From the NCBI GenBank assembly GCA_965659745.1, contig CBFHXF010000043.1, forward strand, positions 1 through 16,067: a stretch of 16,067 nt of DNA. The letters run 5' to 3'. The notes beneath the pieces were generated by a model that worked only from the letters and a program-made list of their open reading frames with translations, ran no database searches and was not told the origin of the DNA. Both the position numbers and the translations under genes were made by a program. Each line of letters opens with the position of its first letter. Within the stretch, counting starts at the first letter, position 1. This DNA comes from VMCP01 sp965659745. GTDB lineage: Bacteria > Bacteroidota > Bacteroidia > NS11-12g > UBA955. Of this stretch, positions 8,111 through 15,904 are shown piece by piece.

Positions 8111-9694
8111 TTAAAAACGTTTATTTAAGGTAAGATATATTAATAATTGTTGCTGCTGCTGTTGAAAATCGTATTCCACAAAGGCATCTAACTCGTAACG
8201 ATTTTTCAAAGGAACCGATGTTTGAACACCTATATAAGATTGATTAAACAAACTTTCAAATGAATATCGCCGGGCAAATAGCACACTGCGATAAAAAGCC
8301 GTTATATCCCACTTATTGAATCCTTGTCTAAGTCTGAGCGTTTGTTGCGCATTTTGCCAAACTCCATAATCGGCAGCACTCAACCGATAGCTCAAACTAC
8401 TGCCCTTCCAAAATAGTTTTCTTTGATCTACGCTAAAGCCCCCCATGAGCATCTGTGTGGCATTCTGTCGCTGTCGAAGCGTAGCATGAAAGCCCCAATT
8501 CGTATATTTTCCGGCTTTGTATTGCAATCGAGTACGCCAACCTTGTTGCGACTCCCTGTCTATGAGGGCGTCAATCGCAATGCGATCGTAACTATTCCAG
8601 AATATCCATGGCAATCGGGTATCGTAAGAGCTAAAAACAGACCATTTATCATTCAAGCGAAACCGACCTGAAACGTAAACACTCTGCATGCGGTGTGCCG
8701 CCAACCCATTGGTAGCATCTCCTTCCAACATAAAAAACAAATTGCCCTTTGCCGTATAAACAGACCCTTGTCCTACCCACAACCTGCGGTCTAATAACCC
8801 TTTGTAATATTGATCAAACCAACCGGCACCCATATGCCACTTCAAATCCTTTGTATTTTGAGAAAACTGCGCGTTCAAACCATACAAAGGCCTGTCGGCA
8901 CTAACGCCATAATTGGTGAGATTCGGACTCAATCCTACAACCGATTCCACCTGCAATCCGCCGCGGTTATAACTCCAATTTAAGGCATCTAAAGCGCCCA
9001 CACTGCTCAATCCAGCTTGAAATCCCCTACCCACACGGAGCTTCCAATTCGAACTCACTTTATAATCTAAATGGGCCTGAAAAATGTTCAACCTGCCCCA
9101 TTTGGGATAAGCGCTTTCTGAAAATGCAGAGCCAAAATGCTGATAATTTCCCGTTAGCGTTACCGATAATGGGAGCTCCGGCTTGTTGGATTTCCCCCGA
9201 ACAGAAAAGCGCATGAATTGACGGGTTAAACCCCTATTGGCTTCCGATAATATGGCTTGATTATACCGGCTCGACAAGCCCAAAATACCATCCCATTCCC
9301 ACGGTTTTTCTTTTGGAATCGTTAATAACAATCCCCTTTTGCTTGTATCGGCAAACTGAATTTGCTGTTGCGATCCGTCGCGTTTTGAAGTGTCTTTTTT
9401 CTCGATTTTTTGTTTAAAATAAACAAAAAACAAGGTATCACCGGTCTTTATTTCAACTGCCGATATCCGTTTATTAATACTCGAAATAGACGACTTTTTA
9501 AGGACCTGCAAGGCAGGCAATCCATTAAGAAATAAAGTATCAGAAACCTTCAAATTTTCAGTGCTCGAAAATCGAACGTACACATGATCATCGGTCATAT
9601 AACTCACCACTCCCGTTTGCACTTGCTGCGCAGCCAAGGATTGAAAGCATCCCCAAAAAAACAATATGGCTATTCCGATCCTTTGGGATGACAT
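8111..9694 (-). CDS. Outer-membrane beta-barrel protein linked to multiheme cytochromes
   Basis: A 527-residue protein with a cleavable signal peptide (hydrophobic IAILFFWGCF, likely cut after SLAA). Residues about 25-100 form a small beta domain (GVVSYMTDDHVYVRFSS, KVSDTLFL). From about residue 130 onward the sequence alternates polar and aromatic/hydrophobic residues, as in a many-stranded barrel, and it ends with phenylalanine (LTLNKRF), the usual outer-membrane insertion signal. A run of six glutamines lies just before the last strand. There is no CxxCH and no plug or TonB box. I do not recognise a named family. Its place directly behind two multiheme cytochromes makes it a candidate partner barrel for them. 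Its ATG lies inside the last heme motif of the preceding gene (25-nt overlap), so translation is likely coupled. The strand count was not determined. Confidence 0.8.
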   Translation of the reverse strand: MSSQRIGIAILFFWGCFQSLAAQQVQTGVVSYMTDDHVYVRFSSTENLKVSDTLFLNGLPALQVLKKSSISSINKRISAVEIKTGDTLFFVYFKQKIEKKDTSKRDGSQQQIQFADTSKRGLLLTIPKEKPWEWDGILGLSSRYNQAILSEANRGLTRQFMRFSVRGKSNKPELPLSVTLTGNYQHFGSAFSESAYPKWGRLNIFQAHLDYKVSSNWKLRVGRGFQAGLSSVGALDALNWSYNRGGLQVESVVGLSPNLTNYGVSADRPLYGLNAQFSQNTKDLKWHMGAGWFDQYYKGLLDRRLWVGQGSVYTAKGNLFFMLEGDATNGLAAHRMQSVYVSGRFRLNDKWSVFSSYDTRLPWIFWNSYDRIAIDALIDRESQQGWRTRLQYKAGKYTNWGFHATLRQRQNATQMLMGGFSVDQRKLFWKGSSLSYRLSAADYGVWQNAQQTLRLRQGFNKWDITAFYRSVLFARRYSFESLFNQSYIGVQTSVPLKNRYELDAFVEYDFQQQQQQLLIYLTLNKRF

Positions 9695-10707
9695 TCGAAG
9701 CAGGCTTGACTTTGATAAACATACCCCTTTACATCGTCGTGTTCATCGGCCAAATCTCGTGGGTCGTTATGTTCATGGCAATCGATGCAACTGAAGAGGG
9801 AGAAATTATTCGGGTTGGTATGACATTCGGTGCACGAAGACCAAGCCCCTTTATGATTTCCTGAATATATAGGAAAGAAATCTTGGTCGTGATCGTCGTA
9901 ACGCGCGGGCTTCCAACCCGGTTGCGTGCTATGGCACAGCGCACAATCGGTAGGAAATCCCAATTGTTTGTGGTTGGGATTTGCGGCGGCATCGTAGTCT
10001 TTTTGATGGCAGCTAATACACTCCGAACTGGCTTGCTGATAGGGCTGATTTTTATGACAATCAATGCAACTGACCCCAGAATGCCCCCCTGTTAAAGGGA
10101 AAAAGTAATGGAAAAACTCCGAATTCCAGACCTGTGACATCGGGGAATGGCATTCAATGCAATCCGTGCTATAACCCAATTCTCGATGACTCGGAGCCGC
10201 GGTAGTTTCATAATCTTTCATATGACAATCGGCACAATTACCCGTCATCCGCTCCCAAACCAAGGAATTACCCGACTTGTGACAGTCTACACAAGAAACC
10301 ACCGAATGGGCGCCTTCCAATACAAATCCATTTTCGGCATGCACCTCAGAAAGGTCGTTCACCAACCAATTGTTCTCATTGTGACAACGCTTGCAATCAT
10401 CGCCCACACTCATTTCATGAACGTCTAAATGGCAACTCACGCACGCCACCCCTAAACCTTTAAAATCTAATTTATCATGGCATTTTTTACAATCAATTTT
10501 GCCATGTTGCCCTTCTAAGGGGAAGCCCGTTTCACGGCTGTGATCGAATGACATTTCGGTAAGGGAAACATTCCAACTTCCTGAATTATGACATTGCTTG
10601 CAATCAATTACAAAATCACTTCCGTGAGGATTGGTTTGCGCTAAAATCGGTTGTGACTTTAGAATGCAAAACACAAAAAATACTATGAACTGTGACAATC
10701 TCTGCAT
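9670..10707 (-). CDS. Multiheme cytochrome c with 13 CxxCH motifs
   Basis: A 345-residue exported c-type cytochrome. The signal peptide spans about residues 1-23 (hydrophobic FIVFFVFCIL, then PILA). Thirteen CxxCH motifs can be counted, the first at C36 and the last at C336, or one heme per 26 residues. Four repeats of about 70-77 residues are visible. Each begins with an aromatic/His element (FDH at 54-56, H123, H200, H273), then a GxH, then three CxxCH. The spare histidines are likely sixth ligands, giving bis-His low-potential hemes. Almost no catalytic domain remains outside the repeats, so an electron-wire role is most plausible. The start ATG lies within the final heme motif of the preceding 20-heme gene (25-nt overlap). 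It resembles cytochrome c3 / cytochrome c7-like modules but matches no named conduit protein that I can recognise. Confidence 0.93.
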   Translation of the reverse strand: MQRLSQFIVFFVFCILKSQPILAQTNPHGSDFVIDCKQCHNSGSWNVSLTEMSFDHSRETGFPLEGQHGKIDCKKCHDKLDFKGLGVACVSCHLDVHEMSVGDDCKRCHNENNWLVNDLSEVHAENGFVLEGAHSVVSCVDCHKSGNSLVWERMTGNCADCHMKDYETTAAPSHRELGYSTDCIECHSPMSQVWNSEFFHYFFPLTGGHSGVSCIDCHKNQPYQQASSECISCHQKDYDAAANPNHKQLGFPTDCALCHSTQPGWKPARYDDHDQDFFPIYSGNHKGAWSSCTECHTNPNNFSLFSCIDCHEHNDPRDLADEHDDVKGYVYQSQACFECHPKGSE

Positions 10708-12293
10708 TCAAATGGTTTTATTTTATACAAAATTACACGCTGTGGCAAGTAATTATTAATAGGCTTATGACACTCTATACACTGGGTTTCTAAATGTTTT
10801 CCTTCCAATGGAAATTCGGATTTTTGGTGATCAAAATGGGGTACTGGCCAATTTTTTTCTGAAGTATGACATCGGGCACAATCGTTGCTCCCCTTATCTA
10901 CAAATTGCCCTTTGTGAATATCCTCATGGCAATTTACACAATTCATATCTTTATTCTTGAATTCCTGTATAAAGTTCCCTTTTGCATCTTTAACATCGGT
11001 AAAATGACATTCCCTACACGATGTTTTTTCGTGCTCAAACTCCAATTTAAATTCGGTTCTATTGTGATCGAATTCAATCTCGGTCCACGTTTGGGTATTA
11101 TGACACGACTCACATTTATTATCCGGAATAAACGCACTGTCTAAATAGGTATCGTGGATGTTATCGTGACAAGAAATGCACGTTTGCTCCTCCAATTTAA
11201 ACGACCATTTCTTAGATACATCCGGCCGGTGGCATTCAATACAACTCACCGCCTCGTGGGCCCCCGTCAAGGGATAGTCCGACTTTTGATGCTCCTCTAA
11301 GCCATAAGAACTCCAGGTAAATTCATGCTGCACATCGTGGCATTTTTTACAATCGGTAACCTTTTTATCGGCATCTAAAAATTCCTTTTCATGATAATCC
11401 TCATGACAATCCGTACACAAGGCATATTTTAAGTTTTTAGCATACCCTTCTTTATGACACTCTTTACAATCTACTTTTTTGTGCAGCCCTTCTAGTGGAT
11501 ATCCGGTTTTATTATGATCGAAAACCATGGAAGGTTTCAATTTCAACCACGAAAATTCATTGTGACATTCTGTACAATTTTGACCAAATTTATTCTCATG
11601 CGGATCCTTGTGACAGTCGGTACACTTAGAAAAGGGCATGCCCACGAACTCTTGAAATTTCTTACCGGAACGCTCCGTTACTTTGTGGCAATCTACACAA
11701 GATACTTTCTGATGCGCTCCTTTTAGGGGGAATTTTGACTTGTTATGATCAAATTTAGGCGCCGTTTCGAAGGTTTTCATGCTATGACAATCCAAACACG
11801 TTTCTTTCAATGTACCTTGATGATAATCTTCATGGCAACTCAAGCACTTCTGCTGAAGTCCTAAAAACGTCTTCTTATTCTTTTTCAATTTGGCGTCTTG
11901 AACGTACTCGGGTTTGTGACAATCGCGACAATCGACTTTTTGGTGTCCGCCTTCCAATTTATAGCCGGTAAGGTTGTGATTGAATTTCTTCTCGTCTAAA
12001 TGGATGGCATCAAATTTCCGACCGTGATGTTCCGAATGGCATGAAATACACGACTTCCCCTTCACTTGTTTACTTACGTGGAACCCTTTTTTCAAGGCGA
12101 TCCGTGCTTTTAATTTATCGTGGCAATTCAAGCATTTATTCTCATCAATTTTAGCGCCAATACTGTGACATTGGGTGCAGTTTTTTATGCCTTCTAAATC
12201 CTTATGCGCTTCAGAGAGGTCGCCCGGTGAAAACTGAGCGAAACCCGAAACGATCCAGATCCAACAGATTAATATAGCGACTGCCTTTTTCAA
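10683..12293 (-). CDS. Multiheme cytochrome c with 20 CxxCH motifs
   Basis: A 536-residue exported cytochrome with 20 CxxCH motifs (first at C39, last at C530). The signal peptide covers about residues 1-19 (KKAVAILICWIWIVSGFAQ). Six repeats of 75-79 residues start at residues about 104, 181, 258, 333, 408 and 487. Each opens with the pattern FDHN(x)nFPLxGxH followed by a CxxCH, and most continue with CxxCHEDxH and a third CxxCH. The extra histidines supply sixth ligands, so most hemes should be bis-His. Lysine and glutamate/aspartate abound between motifs. The start is an unusual TTG overlapping the reductase stop as TTGA (12290-12293). No other start would keep the signal peptide intact. 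Probable role: long-range electron carrier in the periplasm or across to the outer membrane. Direction and partner are not shown. Confidence 0.93.
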   Translation of the reverse strand: MKKAVAILICWIWIVSGFAQFSPGDLSEAHKDLEGIKNCTQCHSIGAKIDENKCLNCHDKLKARIALKKGFHVSKQVKGKSCISCHSEHHGRKFDAIHLDEKKFNHNLTGYKLEGGHQKVDCRDCHKPEYVQDAKLKKNKKTFLGLQQKCLSCHEDYHQGTLKETCLDCHSMKTFETAPKFDHNKSKFPLKGAHQKVSCVDCHKVTERSGKKFQEFVGMPFSKCTDCHKDPHENKFGQNCTECHNEFSWLKLKPSMVFDHNKTGYPLEGLHKKVDCKECHKEGYAKNLKYALCTDCHEDYHEKEFLDADKKVTDCKKCHDVQHEFTWSSYGLEEHQKSDYPLTGAHEAVSCIECHRPDVSKKWSFKLEEQTCISCHDNIHDTYLDSAFIPDNKCESCHNTQTWTEIEFDHNRTEFKLEFEHEKTSCRECHFTDVKDAKGNFIQEFKNKDMNCVNCHEDIHKGQFVDKGSNDCARCHTSEKNWPVPHFDHQKSEFPLEGKHLETQCIECHKPINNYLPQRVILYKIKPFECRDCHSS

Positions 12294-13621
12294 TGTTCTT
12301 TAACTACTTTATTAACGGCCAACTCCATTTCGATTCCCGCATTCTTGAGAAAATCTGTAGGCAGCTCGCCCCCTGCAAAAATGTAAATCCTGTCGATTTT
12401 GGGCAGTTCCATTTCGGATCCGTTTTGAATCAAACGCACGGCCTCATCGGATATTTCAAGCACCTCCGATTCAAACAATACGGATAAACGCTTTTCAGAT
12501 ATCGAACGTTGAATATGTTCCTCATTTTGAGACTTTATTCGGGCAAACGCATTTTTACGGTATGAGAGGAACACTTCGTTTTCATCCATTAATAACAAGG
12601 CCGATTCTACTGCCGAATCACCCCCACCTACTACCAGAATGCGCTCGCCTTTTATGTCTTCGGCGTCTAACAATCGGTATGCCACCTTGGTGGAAAGTTC
12701 ACCCGGGACATTTAATTTTCGCGGCGTTCCACGGCGCCCTATTGCCAATATTACGGTGCGCGCCGCAATGGGACTTCCCCCGTTAATTTCCAAAACGAAA
12801 TCGGCACCGCGATTGCTGATGGTATTGACCTTGGTATTCTCTTGAATATTCAGTTGGTATTGGGTGCGAAGCGATTCCCACAGAGCCAAAAGCTCTTGTT
12901 TGTTGGTATTTACGAGTTTCACAGAACCGTGTAAGGGTAGTTCTACCGGGTGGGTCATCACGATTTTTGCTCTCGGATAGGTAAAAACCGTCCCCCCGAG
13001 GCTCTCTTGCTCTAAAACTACATAGTTCAATCCCAATTCTTTGGCTTTAAGTGATGCGCCAATTCCTGCAGGTCCGGCTCCAATAATTACCAAATCAAAA
13101 CTTCCTTCTACTTGGTTTTTATTGATTTCCATTCGCTTTTTGGCTGCAAGCACCGCTTGAATTCCTTGTTCAATGGAATTTTTTATTAAACCCATCCCAC
13201 CGAGTTCTCCGGCAATGAAAATGCCGTCTACATTGGTTTCGTAATTGGGTTTCACGTGGGGCAATTCTACGCCCCTTTTTTCTGTACCTATTCGCAAGGA
13301 GATGGCGTCTACAGGACAGGCTTGAAAGCAGGCGCCGTGTCCGATGCAACTGGTGGTATTAATGAGTGTTCCCGTACCATTCATGATGCCGAGCACGTCT
13401 TTTTCCGGACATGCACTCACGCAGGCCCCACTTCCAATACAGATTTTAGGATCGATATAGGGATAAAGCGAGAGGGGTTCGAAACGGCCTGACGCTTTGG
13501 CTACATCGACTTTGGCTTGGGTGGCCAATGATAATTTTTTGGCTTTATCGAGGTAATTATAAATCACCCACCCGATAAAGGCAAAGGTGATTCCGTATAT
13601 GGCAATTTCGTATATATCCAT
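12290..13621 (-). CDS. Membrane-anchored ferredoxin-flavin NAD(P)H-type oxidoreductase
   Basis: A 443-residue fusion. A single N-terminal helix (about residues 7-23) would anchor it to the inner membrane. A two-cluster ferredoxin-like domain spans 55-110, with motifs CIGSGACVSACP (C61, C67, C71) and CIGHGACFQACP (C92, C98, C102). In both, the second cysteine of the CxxCxxCxxxCP pattern is replaced, by S64 and H95. A two-Rossmann flavoprotein of the thioredoxin-reductase superfamily follows: GAGPAG (181-186) for FAD and GGGDSA (332-337) for NAD(P). The CxxC of thioredoxin reductase is absent, so disulfide reduction is unlikely. A module like the flavin-binding C-terminus (GIFIAGELGGMG, 133-144) lies before the FAD domain instead of at the end. 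It sits 1 nt behind the cytochrome b gene. Together they may pass NAD(P)H or quinol electrons to the multiheme cytochromes; the direction is unproven. Confidence 0.88.
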   Translation of the reverse strand: MDIYEIAIYGITFAFIGWVIYNYLDKAKKLSLATQAKVDVAKASGRFEPLSLYPYIDPKICIGSGACVSACPEKDVLGIMNGTGTLINTTSCIGHGACFQACPVDAISLRIGTEKRGVELPHVKPNYETNVDGIFIAGELGGMGLIKNSIEQGIQAVLAAKKRMEINKNQVEGSFDLVIIGAGPAGIGASLKAKELGLNYVVLEQESLGGTVFTYPRAKIVMTHPVELPLHGSVKLVNTNKQELLALWESLRTQYQLNIQENTKVNTISNRGADFVLEINGGSPIAARTVILAIGRRGTPRKLNVPGELSTKVAYRLLDAEDIKGERILVVGGGDSAVESALLLMDENEVFLSYRKNAFARIKSQNEEHIQRSISEKRLSVLFESEVLEISDEAVRLIQNGSEMELPKIDRIYIFAGGELPTDFLKNAGIEMELAVNKVVKEH

Positions 13622-13622
13622 A

Positions 13623-14450
13623 TTAAAATCCCCAAGTATAACCCATGGCTAAGGTAACCGCGACATGCACAATAACAATCACCAACATAATGATAGCGAA
13701 GGGTTTGTGGAAAATATGCCAATACGAAAACCATTTTTGCATTTGCTCCAAACGACGCATCCTCGCCCTCATGATTTTCATTTTTCGCAAAACTTTCATG
13801 GCTTGATTTTTGCGTTTTTTACCAATATCGGCGGCTTGAATTTGCGAACCTAAAGAGTTCCAAAAAGTAGCGTCGCCTTGATTTAAATCTTTGAAGTCAG
13901 AACCCAATAATGGAGAGCTAGCCCCATTGGCGCTTAGTATTTCGCGGATTTCATTAATTGAAACCGAGAGCTGTGCTTCGATTTCCTCAAAACTCAAAGC
14001 CCTGCCGCTTAAGGTGCGGGGTATTTGTACATATATATACCGACCTACAATACCACTTAGTACCACGAGCACCATACTCCAAAACCCAATAGATACAATA
14101 CCTCCAAACTTAAATGTGGTATGAAACAAGATCAGTATTGGTCCGAGTGTGCACAGGAAAATATGGAATTCAAGGAGGTACTTTAGACGCACGTATTTTT
14201 CAAATCGCAAGGTCTTTTTTGCATAAATGTATCCCCAAACACCGAAGGCGATAATTAAAGTTCCTACGATTCCCAATCCATGTCCCCAAGAACCCGATGC
14301 CCCCAATTTTTTATAAGCGGGATGGTAAAATCGCTCTTCTAGGGGTGTTTGATAGAAGTCCCAACCCCATTGAAAAAAATAAAACGTAACGCCCACAACA
14401 ATGGTGGCCATTAAGAATCGGAAAATAAAGAGGCGCGCGTAAAGACTCAT
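13623..14450 (-). CDS. Membrane cytochrome b-like protein with about five helices
   Basis: A 275-residue integral membrane protein. Helices are visible at about 10-30, 57-77, 93-113, 121-141 and 249-271, with a cytosolic or periplasmic stretch at 150-240 that is basic near its end (KKRKNQAMKVLRKMK). Histidines H57, H96, H110, H245, H248 and H262 lie in or next to helices. H110 and H262 sit inside the membrane, as expected for b-heme ligands. This fits a di-heme b-type cytochrome that exchanges electrons with quinone, but no exact family is recognised. It is the first gene of the operon, 1 nt before the reductase gene. That placement suggests that it forms a membrane complex with the reductase and the cytochromes. 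The start ATG at 14448-14450 has no Shine-Dalgarno sequence. Confidence 0.75.
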   Translation of the reverse strand: MSLYARLFIFRFLMATIVVGVTFYFFQWGWDFYQTPLEERFYHPAYKKLGASGSWGHGLGIVGTLIIAFGVWGYIYAKKTLRFEKYVRLKYLLEFHIFLCTLGPILILFHTTFKFGGIVSIGFWSMVLVVLSGIVGRYIYVQIPRTLSGRALSFEEIEAQLSVSINEIREILSANGASSPLLGSDFKDLNQGDATFWNSLGSQIQAADIGKKRKNQAMKVLRKMKIMRARMRRLEQMQKWFSYWHIFHKPFAIIMLVIVIVHVAVTLAMGYTWGF

Positions 14451-14458
14451 AGGGGCGT

Positions 14459-14474
14459 TATTCCACAGGGAATA
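14459..14474 (-). promoter_or_regulatory. Hairpin in the leader of the cytochrome operon
   Basis: TATTCC-(4 nt)-GGAATA is a perfect 6-bp stem whose 3' edge is 8 nt before the start codon of the first operon gene, inside the expected leader. It would overlap the ribosome-binding region and could modulate translation; no test is possible from the sequence alone. Confidence 0.35.
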
Positions 14475-14499
14475 TTACACTATACCTTAGGAAGCTCTA

Positions 14500-14532
14500 C
14501 AAAGTTACTCAATCGCCTTGTTTTTTGTCAAA
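14500..14532 (-). promoter_or_regulatory. Promoter of the seven-gene cytochrome operon
   Basis: On the minus strand TTTG (plus 14529-14532), 21 nt of spacer, then TAACTTTG (plus 14500-14507) matches the Bacteroidota consensus TTTG-N19-21-TAnnTTTG in both elements. It lies between the rmuC stop and the cytochrome b start and gives a leader of about 40-45 nt. No other promoter-like gap exists down to 4310, because all genes overlap or are 1 nt apart. Confidence 0.7.
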
Positions 14533-14548
14533 AAAACGTCACAAATAT

Positions 14549-15901
14549 TTACATATCGTCATCCACTTCGATAAAGCCGGCCAAATCGCCCCCCTCTTCG
14601 AGTAGGCTATCGGCTTCTGGACCAGGCAGTTCCTCTACTTTTTTCAATTTGGAAAGCATCATTTTCGTGCGGGTGCCTACTAAAGCATCTAATTCTTTAT
14701 TGGCTTCGTTGATTTTCTTTTGGGCTTTTTCCAAAACTCCGCCAAACTTGCTGAACTCTGTTTTCACCGCGCCCAATACTTTCCATACTTCAGAACTGCG
14801 TTTTTGAATGGCCAGCGTGCGGAAGCCCATTGCGAAACTGTTCAATATGGCTGCTAAAGTAGAAGGTCCCGTAATAATCACCTGATAATCGCGTTGCAAA
14901 TCGCTCACCATTTGCGGATGTCGCACCACTTCCGCATACAAGCCCTCAACGGGTAAGAACAAAATAGAGATATCGGTGGTATGCGGGGGATCTACATACT
15001 TTTCATGGATGTCTTTCGCAAATTTCTTTACCGCATTCATCAAAGACTTGGTAGCGGTTTCAATGCCAGCAGCATCGCCGGAATCAAAGGCATCTTGCAA
15101 TCGCACGTAATCGTCTTGCGGGAATTTGGCATCGATTGGAAGATACACCTGAGCACCCTCATCGTCTTTACCCGGAAGCTTAATGGCAAATTCTACCAAA
15201 TCATTGCTTCCCTTTTTGGTTTTAACATTGGCATCGTATTGTTCGGGAGCTAAAATCTGTTCCAGGATATTTCCTAATTGATATTCGCCTAAAACACCCC
15301 TAGTTTTGACATTGTTTAGGACTTTTTTCAAATCACCCACTCCATTTGCCAATGTTTGCATCTCTCCCAATCCTTTTTGCACAGCTTCTAAGCGTTCGCT
15401 TACCAATTTAAAGGATTGACCCAAGCGTTCCTCAAGGGTTTTATGCAATTTTTCATCGACGGTTTCCCGCATTTTTTCTAACTTCAACTCGGTCGACTTT
15501 ACCAACTCATCTTGCTTGGTGGCCATCGCATCGAACTTCTGTCCTTGAGCTTCTGTAAACTTTTTTATTTCGCTAGAAAACGAATCCTGAAACTCTTTTA
15601 ATGTGGTTTTTATATCTTCTCGATTCTCTTTAGTGCTTCGCAACATATTCTCGTTAATTCGCTCCAACTTATCTTCCAATTGTTTGGTCAAACGATCTAT
15701 GGCATCGGCATTTTCTTTGCGATTCTGCATCAAAGACGCATTCAATTCACTTCTATTTTCTTTAAACTCCTGCGCCAGTCCCTCCCGAATTACCGCCACC
15801 ATTGCTTCGGAAGAAATGGCCTTCTTCAGCGAGATATACACAAATATCACCAAGGCACCCAGACCTAAGAAAAGTCCTAATAACAAAATCGAATCCGTCA
15901 T
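14549..15901 (-). CDS. rmuC: DNA recombination protein RmuC
   Basis: A 450-residue protein of the RmuC family, which limits DNA inversions at short inverted repeats and is thought to be a nuclease. A membrane helix lies at about residues 4-25 (LLLGLFLGLGALVIFVYISL). A long coiled coil follows at 30-190, rich in Glu, Lys and Gln. The RmuC domain of the PD-(D/E)xK type is at about 200-400, with GEYQLGNILEQIL (E206) and LPIDAKFPQDDYVRL (D257, K259) as the likely catalytic set. The tail is acidic (EEGGDLAGFIEVDDDM). I chose ATG at 15899-15901; a TTG two codons upstream lies within the probable -7 element and is unlikely. Length is normal for the family. It is separately transcribed and has no evident tie to the cytochrome operon. 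Confidence 0.93.
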   Translation of the reverse strand: MTDSILLLGLFLGLGALVIFVYISLKKAISSEAMVAVIREGLAQEFKENRSELNASLMQNRKENADAIDRLTKQLEDKLERINENMLRSTKENREDIKTTLKEFQDSFSSEIKKFTEAQGQKFDAMATKQDELVKSTELKLEKMRETVDEKLHKTLEERLGQSFKLVSERLEAVQKGLGEMQTLANGVGDLKKVLNNVKTRGVLGEYQLGNILEQILAPEQYDANVKTKKGSNDLVEFAIKLPGKDDEGAQVYLPIDAKFPQDDYVRLQDAFDSGDAAGIETATKSLMNAVKKFAKDIHEKYVDPPHTTDISILFLPVEGLYAEVVRHPQMVSDLQRDYQVIITGPSTLAAILNSFAMGFRTLAIQKRSSEVWKVLGAVKTEFSKFGGVLEKAQKKINEANKELDALVGTRTKMMLSKLKKVEELPGPEADSLLEEGGDLAGFIEVDDDM

Positions 15902-15904
15902 ACC

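Noticed and set aside
9729..10064. 111-codon frame on the minus strand inside the 13-heme cytochrome gene
   Set aside because: It is in another frame of a gene with 13 regularly placed CxxCH motifs. The translation is a low-complexity Ile/Thr mix.
8111..12293. Direct assignment as MtrA/MtrB/MtrC or Geobacter Omb/Oma/Omc
   Set aside because: Heme numbers (20 and 13), repeat pattern and gene order differ, and no sequence likeness could be recognised. Only an analogy is proposed.
12290..13621. Thioredoxin reductase
   Set aside because: There is no redox CxxC between or within the Rossmann domains, and a two-cluster Fe-S domain with a membrane anchor is fused in front.
14511..14548. Possible terminator behind rmuC
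   Set aside because: There are T and A runs but no GC-rich stem. The sequence is better explained as the -33 and spacer region of the cytochrome operon promoter.
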